From Mesorhizobium sp. (GTDB taxonomy: Bacteria; Pseudomonadota; Alphaproteobacteria; Rhizobiales; Rhizobiaceae): a stretch of 33,807 nucleotides of DNA. The notes beneath the pieces were generated by a model that was not told the origin of the DNA, did not search any database, and saw nothing but the letters and a program-made list of their open reading frames with translations. Both the position numbers and the translations under genes were made by a program. Location of the stretch: contig JAEKLU010000222.1 of the NCBI GenBank assembly GCA_019509685.1, positions 1-33,807 on the forward strand. The letters run 5' to 3'. This document shows, piece by piece, positions 1 through 7,585 of the stretch; the stretch's first letter is position 1, and every line of letters begins with the position of its first letter.

Positions 1-2
1 TG

Positions 3-1028
3 AAGATCCCCAGCGTCATCAAGCTTCGCAACGGCGAATACACCTCGCTGGAAAAGGATATCGATCTGCATGAGACGCTAAGGATGCGCCAGTCAATCAT
101 CCGCCACACAGCTGAGACCTTCGGGCCGGATATCTTCATCGTCGACAAGGAGCCACTCGGCCTGCGCGGCGAGATCGAGGACACGCTGTCCTACCTCAAG
201 ACGCGGGGCACCACGCTCGTGCTTGGCCTGCGCGAGGTGATGGACGCGCCGCATCTGCTCGAAGCAGAGTGGGCACGTAGGGATGTGATGCGCAAGATAG
301 GCCTGTTCTACGACAAGGTCTGGGCCTATGGCCCGCCGGATTTCTACGATCCGTTGACCGGCCTGGATGTGCCGCCGGCAGTCAGGGCAAAGATGAAGTT
401 CGTCGGTTTCCTGCAACGCAGTTTGCAGAAGAACGAGTTGCCCGGCCACCGGCCCGAGGGCGACTATATCCTCGTTACCACCGGTGGTGGCGGTGACGGC
501 GCCGAACTGATCCACGACGTCATCGATGCCTATCAGCAGGATCCGCAATTGCAGCATAGGGCGCTGATCGTGCTTGGGCCTTACATGCCGGCGCGCAAGC
601 GCAACAAGCTGCTCAGGAAGGGGTCCAAGATCCCCTATATCAAGATCATCGAGTTCGACAATCGCATGGAAGACCTAATTGCCGGCGCCAAGGCGGTGGT
701 GGCGATGGGCGGTTATAACACCTATTGCGAGATACTGTCTTTCGACAAGCCAGCGCTGATCGTGCCGCGCGTCAAGCCCCGCGAGGAACAACTGATCCGC
801 GCGCGGCGCGCAGCTGAACTAGGCCTAATCGAGATGCTTTTGCCGGAGGAAGCCGAGGATTCCCAGCGGTTTGCCGATGCACTGAAGGTTCTGCCGGACC
901 GGCCTCGCCCATCGCAGAGCAATCCGCATCTGACGCTGGAAGGGCTGCCTCATATTTCCGAAATCGTTGCAGAACTGTTCGACCGGCGGGCCGGTCATCA
1001 CCTTTCGGTCATTGAAGGCACGAACTGA
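3..1028 (+). CDS. MurG/GT28-like glycosyltransferase, 5' end outside window
   Basis: The reading frame is open from the left edge, so the gene starts upstream; 341 residues are visible. The internal ATG at 84 is not a convincing start because the frame before it reads as protein. The C-terminal half resembles the UDP-sugar-binding domain of GT28 (MurG-like) enzymes: a glycine-rich TTGGGGDGAE stretch near 477-506 and an AMGGYNTYCEIL motif near 703-738, followed by a basic PRVKPREEQ segment. It should transfer a sugar from a nucleotide donor, probably onto a surface glycan intermediate at the cytoplasmic face. The gene at 2271 carries the matching QAGYNTVCDIL motif and the same layout, so the two look like paralogs. 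The stop lies one base before the TTG start of the next gene, which suggests an operon. Acceptor and sugar cannot be read from the sequence. Confidence 0.82.
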   Translation, partial: KIPSVIKLRNGEYTSLEKDIDLHETLRMRQSIIRHTAETFGPDIFIVDKEPLGLRGEIEDTLSYLKTRGTTLVLGLREVMDAPHLLEAEWARRDVMRKIGLFYDKVWAYGPPDFYDPLTGLDVPPAVRAKMKFVGFLQRSLQKNELPGHRPEGDYILVTTGGGGDGAELIHDVIDAYQQDPQLQHRALIVLGPYMPARKRNKLLRKGSKIPYIKIIEFDNRMEDLIAGAKAVVAMGGYNTYCEILSFDKPALIVPRVKPREEQLIRARRAAELGLIEMLLPEEAEDSQRFADALKVLPDRPRPSQSNPHLTLEGLPHISEIVAELFDRRAGHHLSVIEGTN

Positions 1029-1029
1029 G

Positions 1030-2274
1030 TTGCAACATCGCAAGATCGTCGTGGTTTTGAAGGGCTATCCGCGGCTGTCGGAAACCTTCATCGCTCAGGA
1101 ACTGCTCGGTCTGGAGCGTGCGGGGTTCGACCTGATACTCGTCGCGCTCAGGCGGCCGACCGACGCAAGACGCCACCCCGTGCATGACGAGATCAAAGCG
1201 CCCGTCCATTATCTGCCGGAATATCTGCATGAAGAGCCGTTGCGCGTGGTTCGCTCGCTGTTTGCTTGTCTGCTGCGGCCGGGCTTCTGGCGCGCTCTCG
1301 GATCGCTGGCGGCCGATATCCCCCGCGACTTTACGCGCAATCGCGTGCGCCGCTTCGGGCAGGCGCTCGTGCTGGCCGCCGAATGGCCGGAGGACGCGGG
1401 TTGGCTGCATGCACATTTCGCGCACACGCCGGCATCGGTGACGCGCTATGCCAGCCAGCTTCGTGGCCTGCCCTGGAGCTGCTCGGCCCATGCCAAGGAC
1501 ATCTGGACTTCGGCGGACTGGGATCTGGTTGGCAAGCTTGCCTCGGCACGCTGGACGGTCACTTGCACGAAAGTCGGTTTCGACCGTCTGAAAAAACTCG
1601 CTAACGGCAACTCGTCCGTGCATCTGAGCTATCATGGGCTCGACCTTGATCGCTTCGGCAGTTTCGGCGAGACGCGCAAACAGCGTGACGGCTCGGCGCA
1701 GGACGAACCGGTTGTCGTTCTGAGTGTCGGGCGCGCCGTTGAAAAGAAAGGTTACGATACCTTGCTGGAGGCCCTTGCCCTCTTGCCTGGTGATTTGGCG
1801 TGGCGTTTCGAGCATATCGGCGGCGGCGAGGAACTGGAAGGGCTCAAGGCGCTGGCGCGAAAGCTCGGACTGGATGGTCGCGTCTCTTGGAAAGGTGCGC
1901 TTGCGCAGGAGGAGGTGCTTGAGCACTACCGCTGCGCCGATATCTTCGCCCTGGCCTGCAGGATCACCGCAAATGGCGACCGGGACGGTCTGCCGAATGT
2001 TCTGGTGGAGGCGGCTAGCCAGCGGCTTGCCTGCTTGTCGACCGATATTTCCGGCGTGCCGGAGCTTCTATCGCCGGATGAAACCGGGCTGCTGGTTCCC
2101 ACGGAAAACCCGATTGCCCTGGCGCAAGCGCTGGAGCGCCTGATCCGTGATCCCGTGCTGCGCGCCCGCCTCGGCGACGCCGCAGAGCGGCGCGTGCGCG
2201 GCAATTTCGATCATGTGGCAAGTATTGGACAGCTCAAGGACCTGTTCGAGCGGGAGTGGCGGGCCGCCGAATGA
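1030..2274 (+). CDS. GT4 family glycosyltransferase
   Basis: A 414-residue GT4-type (GT-B fold) glycosyltransferase. The N-terminal segment VLKGYPRLSETFIAQEL is typical of exopolysaccharide/colanic-acid-type GT4 enzymes. The C-terminal domain has VLSVGRAVEKKGYDTLLEAL and then GDRDGLPNVLVEAAS, a version of the E-x7-E donor-binding motif in which the first acid is Asp. I chose the TTG at 1030, one base after the previous stop and preceded by GAAGG at 1014-1018. An ATG at 967 in the same frame would overlap the upstream gene by 62 bp and add unconserved-looking residues. It overlaps the next gene by four bases (ATGA at 2271-2274). Likely role: adding a hexose in synthesis of a cell-surface polysaccharide together with its two GT28-like neighbours. 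The exact linkage is unknown. Confidence 0.85.
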   Translation: MQHRKIVVVLKGYPRLSETFIAQELLGLERAGFDLILVALRRPTDARRHPVHDEIKAPVHYLPEYLHEEPLRVVRSLFACLLRPGFWRALGSLAADIPRDFTRNRVRRFGQALVLAAEWPEDAGWLHAHFAHTPASVTRYASQLRGLPWSCSAHAKDIWTSADWDLVGKLASARWTVTCTKVGFDRLKKLANGNSSVHLSYHGLDLDRFGSFGETRKQRDGSAQDEPVVVLSVGRAVEKKGYDTLLEALALLPGDLAWRFEHIGGGEELEGLKALARKLGLDGRVSWKGALAQEEVLEHYRCADIFALACRITANGDRDGLPNVLVEAASQRLACLSTDISGVPELLSPDETGLLVPTENPIALAQALERLIRDPVLRARLGDAAERRVRGNFDHVASIGQLKDLFEREWRAAE

Positions 2275-3446
2275 AGCGGCTGCGCGCTTTCTTCTATGTC
2301 CAGCACCTGCTCGGCATCGGCCATCTCGCGCGCGCCAGCCGCATTGCGGCTGCTCTGGCCGATGACGGGTTTGACGTAACCGTCGTGACCGGCGGAGCGC
2401 CGATCGCGGGGTTTCCAGGACCGGGTGTAGAATCTGTAACTTTGCCGCCTGTCACCTCCGGAGATGAAGGATTTTCCGGCCTTGTCGACCTGCAGGGCAA
2501 ACCCATCGACGATGATTTCAAGAAATCGCGCTCCGAGATGTTGCTGCAAGCATTTCGGGATTGCAGGCCTGATATCGTCATTGTCGAGGCGTTTCCCTTT
2601 GGGCGCCGGCAGATGCGTTTCGAACTCTTGCCGCTGATCGAGGCCATCGAAGCGACGTCGCCCAGACCGCTTTTGGCGACGTCCGTGCGCGACATCCTTC
2701 AGGAGCGCGTCAAGCCGGGCCGAAACGAGGAAACGGTCGATCTCATCAACAGGCATTTCGACCTTGTCATGGTCCATGGCGATCCGGCTTTCGCAACCAT
2801 CGACAAGACATTTCCACGGGCCGGGGCGATCAGGGCCGAGGTCGCCTACACAGGGCTCGTTGCCGCACCGCGGGCGCCCGCGGCCTCCGACCGCTTCGAC
2901 GTCCTGGTGTCGGTTGGCGGCGGGGCTGCGGGAAAGAGCCTTGTCCGGTCCACCATCGCAGCGGCGCGCAATGCCGACAACGCCTGGAAATGGTGTCTGA
3001 TCACCGGCCCGAACCTGCCGAAAGACGAGTTTGACGCGATTGCAGGCGATGCCACCCCAGGCCTGTCCGTCTTCCGGTTCCGCGAGGATTTCGCCAGCTT
3101 GCTGGCTGGCGCCCGGCTGTCGGTCTCGCAGGCGGGCTACAACACGGTCTGCGATATCCTGCGCGCGGGGTGTCGCTCGCTGCTCGTTCCCTTTGCAGCC
3201 GGCGGGGAAACCGAACAGACGGTTCGCGCCCTGATGCTCGAAGAGCTCGGTCTTGCAACGGTACTGACGGAAAAGGACCTGACGCCTGAGGGTCTGGCGC
3301 AAGCGGTTAAACAGGCGCTTGGGGGGCCGGCGCCAACCTCGCATAGTCTCGATCTGGAAGGCGCGCGTCGCTCGGCGCAGATTCTGCGCGACCGGTATCG
3401 AACCTGGTCCCCGATTCGCGCAACGCGCTTCAAACAGTTCCAATGA
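2271..3446 (+). CDS. MurG/GT28-like glycosyltransferase
   Basis: A 391-residue GT-B glycosyltransferase. The N-terminus has the GIGHLARASRIAAAL loop common to MurG-like enzymes, the middle a glycine-rich SVGGGAAGKS segment, and the C-terminal half QAGYNTVCDIL followed by LLVPFAAGGETEQ, the nucleotide-sugar-binding region of the GT28 C-domain. The ATG at 2271 overlaps the previous stop (ATGA), arguing for translational coupling; a GTG at 2256 is in frame but less likely. It resembles the partial gene at the left edge, so the operon reads GT28-like, GT4, GT28-like. Its 3' end overlaps the convergent methyltransferase by 17 bp. Product and acceptor are not identifiable. Confidence 0.85.
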   Translation: MKRLRAFFYVQHLLGIGHLARASRIAAALADDGFDVTVVTGGAPIAGFPGPGVESVTLPPVTSGDEGFSGLVDLQGKPIDDDFKKSRSEMLLQAFRDCRPDIVIVEAFPFGRRQMRFELLPLIEAIEATSPRPLLATSVRDILQERVKPGRNEETVDLINRHFDLVMVHGDPAFATIDKTFPRAGAIRAEVAYTGLVAAPRAPAASDRFDVLVSVGGGAAGKSLVRSTIAAARNADNAWKWCLITGPNLPKDEFDAIAGDATPGLSVFRFREDFASLLAGARLSVSQAGYNTVCDILRAGCRSLLVPFAAGGETEQTVRALMLEELGLATVLTEKDLTPEGLAQAVKQALGGPAPTSHSLDLEGARRSAQILRDRYRTWSPIRATRFKQFQ

Positions 3447-4104
3447 GCATGAAGCGCGTGTATTTTTTTGTCGGCAGTTCGCCGGAGAAGCTGATCTCCC
3501 GCAGCGCCGCCATGGCTTCGAAGGCTGCAAGTGAAGGCACGCAGTTGATGTGCGTCGGCTCGCTGAAATAATCGTTCGATTGCAGTAGCACATTCGTGCC
3601 TCGCGGAAGCAGGGCAAGCCAGGCGTTGAGATCGGCTATGTGTTCGCAGCTCGTATTGACCACCAGGTCGGGCCGCCCGGCCGCATAGTCTAGAGCGTAC
3701 ATATCTTCCGTTAGCGCCCGGAAGCGGTCGCCGGCTTCCCGGTTGAGGGTCCGTGCGACCGGCCCGACTTCCGGATCGATGTCGATGCTGTCGACCGCCG
3801 CGATGTCGAAACGAGCGTCGTTGAAAAGCATTGCCGGCAATACGCCGTACCATCCACCCAGAACCCAGATGCGACCGAACCGGCCGCCGCGGCTTTCGAA
3901 CAGCTTGTCGAGTGCCCACATCTTGCAGGCGACCTGCTTGTGGTTGAAGGCGTTGGCGATATCGGCCTGCGGATGCTTGGCGATGACGCGCGCCAGCGCT
4001 GCCACGAGGGGGTGGTTGACATAGGCAGCAATTCCCCGTGTGAGGTCCAGGGCTTGCTCGTGCCCGTCCATGCCGGCATTGCGTGGTTGCGTGACATCCA
4101 TCAT
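3430..4104 (-). CDS. Class I SAM-dependent methyltransferase-like protein
   Basis: A 224-residue protein with a Rossmann-type pattern. WVLGGWYGVLPAML (about residues 80-93) sits where SAM methyltransferase motif I is expected. AAVDSIDIDP (102-111) has the acidic residue that would bind the SAM ribose, and LVVNTSCEHI (147-156) occupies the post-motif strand. A central histidine-containing NAFNHKQVACKMW segment precedes motif I. The substrate cannot be told; the gene converges on a glycosyltransferase operon, so glycan or small-molecule methylation is possible. The start is at 4104 with a second ATG directly after it; no strong ribosome binding site is visible. The last 17 bp overlap the convergent glycosyltransferase gene. 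Confidence 0.7.
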   Translation of the reverse strand: MMDVTQPRNAGMDGHEQALDLTRGIAAYVNHPLVAALARVIAKHPQADIANAFNHKQVACKMWALDKLFESRGGRFGRIWVLGGWYGVLPAMLFNDARFDIAAVDSIDIDPEVGPVARTLNREAGDRFRALTEDMYALDYAAGRPDLVVNTSCEHIADLNAWLALLPRGTNVLLQSNDYFSEPTHINCVPSLAAFEAMAALREISFSGELPTKKYTRFMLIGTV

Positions 4105-4178
4105 ATTCGTCTTTTAGGGTGGGATTTCGGGCGACACAACGCAATCTTGCCCCTTGCAAGGCTGTTTGATCCGCGGAC

Positions 4179-4349
4179 ATGATTATGCTGTTAGCCGCTT
4201 CGCCATTGCCCGGAGAAAGCCGGTTGCATCGGTCCGGACCGTTGGTGTCCTGCATGCATTGCGGCTTCGAGTTTGTCGTTGGCGACGAAGACATTGCCGA
4301 TACGCCCTTCGCCGGCAGGGGCCTTTGCATCCTGCATCCTGCCAACTGA
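4179..4349 (+). CDS. Candidate small cysteine-rich protein
   Basis: A 56-codon frame inside what otherwise looks like the leader of the ABC gene. It contains CMHCGFEF and, 23 residues later, GLCILHP, giving CxxC plus CxxH, a spacing that could bind one zinc ion. The best translation start may be the TTG at 4224, with GGAG at 4212-4215 and 8 bp spacing (41 residues), rather than the ATG at 4179. Its TGA (4347-4349) overlaps the AAGGA site serving the ABC gene 13 bp further on, as expected for a translationally coupled small upstream gene. I do not recognise the family. It could also be a chance frame in high-GC DNA. Confidence 0.35.
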   Translation: MIMLLAASPLPGESRLHRSGPLVSCMHCGFEFVVGDEDIADTPFAGRGLCILHPAN

Positions 4350-4366
4350 AGGATCTACAGTCGCAT

Positions 4367-7081
4367 ATGGAACCCAGCCTAGCCCGCTATATCTGGATGC
4401 ACACCAGGAAGCAGCAGATCTGGATATTGATGATCGTCTTGCTTTCGATGATCCCGTACTTCATGTCCTTCGACCTGCCGAAGCTGATCGTCAACGGCCC
4501 GATCCAGGGCAAGGGGTTCGATCAACCGGGCGCGACCCTGCCGTTCATGAGGCTGCACTATAATCTGCCGTTCATTGGCGAGGTCCAGTTCTTCGCCGGT
4601 TTTCAACTCGACCGCTCTGCCACTCTACTTGCCCTGAGCCTCGTTTTCCTCTTGCTGGTCGTCATCAACGGCCTGTTCAAGCTCTACATCAACACCTACA
4701 AGGGTCGCCTCGGCGAACGCATGCTGCGGCGTATCCGCTTCGATCTGGTCGATCGCGTGCTGCGGTTTCCGCCGATTTACTTCAAGCGGGTGAAATCGGC
4801 CGAAGTGGCGACCATGGTAAAGGACGAGGTGGAGCCGCTGGGCGGCTTCATCGGCGATGCCTTCCTGCAGCCGGTGCTGCTCGGCGGCCAGGCACTGACG
4901 GCCATGTTGTTCATCATGGTCCAGAACGTCTGGCTCGGAACGATAGCGCTCGTGATCGTGGCGATCCAGATCGTGCTTATCCCGCGAATGCGGCGGCGCC
5001 TGATCGTGCTCGGACGCCAACGGCAATTGACTGCGCGCGCGCTTTCGGGCCGGGTTGGCGAAATCGTCGACGGCATCGGCGCGGTTCACGTCCACGACAC
5101 GTCAAACTACGAGCGCGCCGACATAGCTGCCCGGCTCGGGCTCATCTTCAAGATCCGCTTCGATCTTTACCAATGGAAGTTCATGGTGAAGTTCCTCAAC
5201 AATTTTCTCGCGCAGCTCACGCCCTTTCTGTTCTACATGATCGGCGGGTATCTGGTCATCGGGGGCCGGCTGGACGTCGGTCAGCTCGTGGCCGTGATCG
5301 GCGCCTACAAGGACCTGCCCGGACCGATGAAGGAACTGATCGACTGGGATCAGGACCGGCAGGACGTCCAGGTCAAATATCAGCAGGTCGTTGAACAGTT
5401 CACCGTCGAGGATATCATTGCCCCGGGAATCGGAGCACTGACGATCGACGATCCCGGTCCGATGACGAACCCTCTGTCGGCGATCGGTCTGTCCATAGCA
5501 GACGATGGCGGCGCAATGCTCCTCAACCGTATCTCCATGCAGGTCAAGCCGGGTGAGACGGTGGCGCTGGTCAGCACCTCAACAGGTGGAGCGGAGGCGC
5601 TGGCGGAAGCTTTCGCCAGGCTGAACTGGCCGGAAAGCGGAAAGGTCGCTTCGGGCGCCGATGACCTGCTTGAACTCCCCGAAGCCGTGACCGGCCGGCG
5701 GATGTCCTACGCCTCGTCCGATGTTTTCCTCTTCCACGCAAGCCTGCGCGATAACCTGCTCTACGGGCTGAAGCATGCGCCGCTGACATCGGTGACTTAT
5801 GACGGCGCCGCGGCAGACCAGCAGCGCTGGAACATCGCCGAGGCGCGCCGGTCGGGCAATCCGGATTTCGATACCCACAGCGACTGGATCGACTATGCTT
5901 CCGCCGGTGCTACCGGCCCGCACGACCTCTTTGAAGCGGTGCGCCGGGTGCTCGACGCGGTTCTTCTGTCGCGCGACATTCTGGATCTTGGCTTGCGCTC
6001 TTCGGCCGATCTCACGCGTCACACGAAACTTGCCGGGCGGATCGTCGAACTGCGTGCTGCGCTGCGAACCCGGCTGGAACAGGAAGGGTTGCGCGAGTTG
6101 GTTGTTCCTTTCGAGCCGGGCGCTTACAACACGGAAGCGACGATCGGCCAGAACCTGCTCTTCGGCGCTGCCGCCGGCCCCGAACTGGCCGACAAGGCAC
6201 TGGCGGCCAATCCCTATTTTGCTTCCGTGCTGAAGCAAGCCGGCCTCGACCGCACGCTCTACGAAATGGGCATGGAGATCGCCGAACAGGCGATCGAGCT
6301 GTTTGCCGACCTGCCGCCCGATCACCAGTTCTTCCAGCAGCTCGCCTTCATGAGCGCCGAGGAGATCCCCACCTACGAGACCTTGCTGCAGAGGCTCAAG
6401 AACCGTCCCTACGAGGCGGTTTCGGACGCCGACCGGGCCATGATCATCACCTTGAGCTTTGCCTATATCGAGCCCCGGCACCGCTTCGGCCTGCTGACCG
6501 ACGAGTTGATGAGCAAGATCGTCGCTGCACGCAACCAGTTCTATGAACACCTGCCGTCCGAGCTGCAAAACGCGATCGAGCGGTATGATCCTGCCAAATA
6601 CATTGCCGCGGCCACCGTCATGGATAACGTCCTGTTCGGGCGTGTGGGCAATAACCATCCCGACGCGCCGGACCGCATACGCTCCATCGTCTATGACATT
6701 CTTGACGAGCTGGGGCTTTACGCCGAGCTTCTGGATGTCGGCCTGGACTTCAACGTCGGCGCCGGCGGCAGGCGGCTGACCGGTGGACAGCGGCAGAAGC
6801 TCGATGTTGCCCGGGCCCTGCTCAAGCGTCCCGATTTTCTCATTCTCAACCGACCGCTGTCGGCGCTCGACCAGCGCATTCAGGACAAGGTGCTGCGAAA
6901 CGTGCTCGAGGAAGCCAGACGCGACGACCATGCGCCGGCAATTGTGTGGGTCGTGACGAGTCCGGCAATGGCGATGATGTTCGATCGCGTTATCGTCTTT
7001 GACTCAGGCCAATTGGTGGAGGACGGTACGCACGAGACACTTTTGGCAGAGAACGGTATCTTCAGGGAACTTCTGTCATAG
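4367..7081 (+). CDS. ABC exporter-like protein with degenerate ATPase domain and repeated insertion
   Basis: A 904-residue fused membrane/nucleotide-binding protein, far longer than the usual ~600 for ABC half-exporters. Residues ~15-325 form an exporter-type membrane domain with about six hydrophobic segments; the ATPase-like domain follows from ~385. Key residues are altered: Walker A reads STSTGGAE (403-410) with Ala and Glu for the Lys-Ser/Thr; the Q-loop is ASSD with Ser451 for Gln; Walker B is LILNRP with Asn828 and Arg829 for Asp-Glu; the switch His is Ser865. The signature LTGGQ (804-808) and D-loop SALD (832-835) remain. Between Q-loop and signature lie ~350 residues with three NLLYG/NLLFG/NVLFG modules. 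The ATG at 4367 is preceded by AAGGA at 4349-4353. It is followed by cNMP-binding and MBL-fold genes. ATP-driven transport is doubtful; a regulatory or pseudo-ABC role is inferred. Confidence 0.88.
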   Translation: MEPSLARYIWMHTRKQQIWILMIVLLSMIPYFMSFDLPKLIVNGPIQGKGFDQPGATLPFMRLHYNLPFIGEVQFFAGFQLDRSATLLALSLVFLLLVVINGLFKLYINTYKGRLGERMLRRIRFDLVDRVLRFPPIYFKRVKSAEVATMVKDEVEPLGGFIGDAFLQPVLLGGQALTAMLFIMVQNVWLGTIALVIVAIQIVLIPRMRRRLIVLGRQRQLTARALSGRVGEIVDGIGAVHVHDTSNYERADIAARLGLIFKIRFDLYQWKFMVKFLNNFLAQLTPFLFYMIGGYLVIGGRLDVGQLVAVIGAYKDLPGPMKELIDWDQDRQDVQVKYQQVVEQFTVEDIIAPGIGALTIDDPGPMTNPLSAIGLSIADDGGAMLLNRISMQVKPGETVALVSTSTGGAEALAEAFARLNWPESGKVASGADDLLELPEAVTGRRMSYASSDVFLFHASLRDNLLYGLKHAPLTSVTYDGAAADQQRWNIAEARRSGNPDFDTHSDWIDYASAGATGPHDLFEAVRRVLDAVLLSRDILDLGLRSSADLTRHTKLAGRIVELRAALRTRLEQEGLRELVVPFEPGAYNTEATIGQNLLFGAAAGPELADKALAANPYFASVLKQAGLDRTLYEMGMEIAEQAIELFADLPPDHQFFQQLAFMSAEEIPTYETLLQRLKNRPYEAVSDADRAMIITLSFAYIEPRHRFGLLTDELMSKIVAARNQFYEHLPSELQNAIERYDPAKYIAAATVMDNVLFGRVGNNHPDAPDRIRSIVYDILDELGLYAELLDVGLDFNVGAGGRRLTGGQRQKLDVARALLKRPDFLILNRPLSALDQRIQDKVLRNVLEEARRDDHAPAIVWVVTSPAMAMMFDRVIVFDSGQLVEDGTHETLLAENGIFRELLS

Positions 7082-7115
7082 TCTGGCGGACGCGAATTTA
7101 GGAAGGTTTGCGACA

Positions 7116-7562
7116 ATGCTGCTCAAGGATGAAGTTGGAATGCTGCAACGCGTTCCCTTGTTCTCTGGCATCGAGCCGGCAAAGCTCAAGCTGCTCGCGT
7201 TCACATCCGATCGCGTGAACTACAGCGCCGGCCAGATCCTCTTCCGGCAGGGCGACGAGGCAGACGCCGCCTATGTCATCCTTTCGGGCAGGGCGGATAT
7301 TCTGGTCGATTCCGACAGCGGGCCGATAAAAGTTGCCGAACTGCTGCCAAATTCGATCGTCGGCGAGATCGCCATATTGTGCAACAGCTCCCGCACTGCC
7401 ACCGTCAGAGCGGCAAGTGATCTGGAGGCGCTGAGAATCCGTAAGGATCATTTCCTACGGCTTATGAAGGAGTTCCCGGAAATGACCATCGAGATATTGC
7501 GGGTTCTTGCCGATCGGCTAAGCCATACGACCGCGGACCTGATCGACGCACGAACCGCCTAG
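7116..7562 (+). CDS. Stand-alone cyclic-nucleotide-binding domain protein
   Basis: A 148-residue protein consisting of a single CRP-type cNMP-binding beta-roll. RVPLFSGIEPAKLKLLA (12-28) is the usual entry helix; GQILFRQGDEAD (39-50) and YVILSGRADI (53-62) are the typical strands. The phosphate-binding cassette is IVGEIAIL...SSRTATV, with Glu84 expected to bind the ribose and Arg93 the cyclic phosphate. No DNA-binding helix-turn-helix or membrane segment follows, so it is probably a sensor subunit and not a transcription factor. The start is clear: GGAAGG at 7101-7106, 9 bp before the ATG. It lies 34 bp after the degenerate ABC gene and 23 bp before the MBL gene, which makes a shared transcript and a regulatory partnership likely (inference). 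Confidence 0.9.
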   Translation: MLLKDEVGMLQRVPLFSGIEPAKLKLLAFTSDRVNYSAGQILFRQGDEADAAYVILSGRADILVDSDSGPIKVAELLPNSIVGEIAILCNSSRTATVRAASDLEALRIRKDHFLRLMKEFPEMTIEILRVLADRLSHTTADLIDARTA

Positions 7563-7585
7563 GCCTACGGTGGGCGAAAGGTAGC

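Noticed and set aside
4154..4186. Possible promoter TTGCAA / GATTAT
   Set aside because: The spacer is 21 bp and both hexamers are weak; not enough to claim a promoter.
2211..4345. Long minus-strand frames (468 and 402 residues) opposite the GT28-like gene
   Set aside because: They overlap the convincing glycosyltransferase and methyltransferase genes and show no domain.
4154..4366. N-terminal extension of the ABC protein by 71 residues
   Set aside because: The added residues are arginine/cysteine-rich without membrane character; the ATG at 4367 begins a normal exporter N-terminus.
5579..6931. 450-residue minus-strand frame opposite the ABC insertion
   Set aside because: The plus-strand frame has membrane segments, motifs and repeats continuing on both sides; the antisense frame has none. 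It was considered because the insertion is so unusual.
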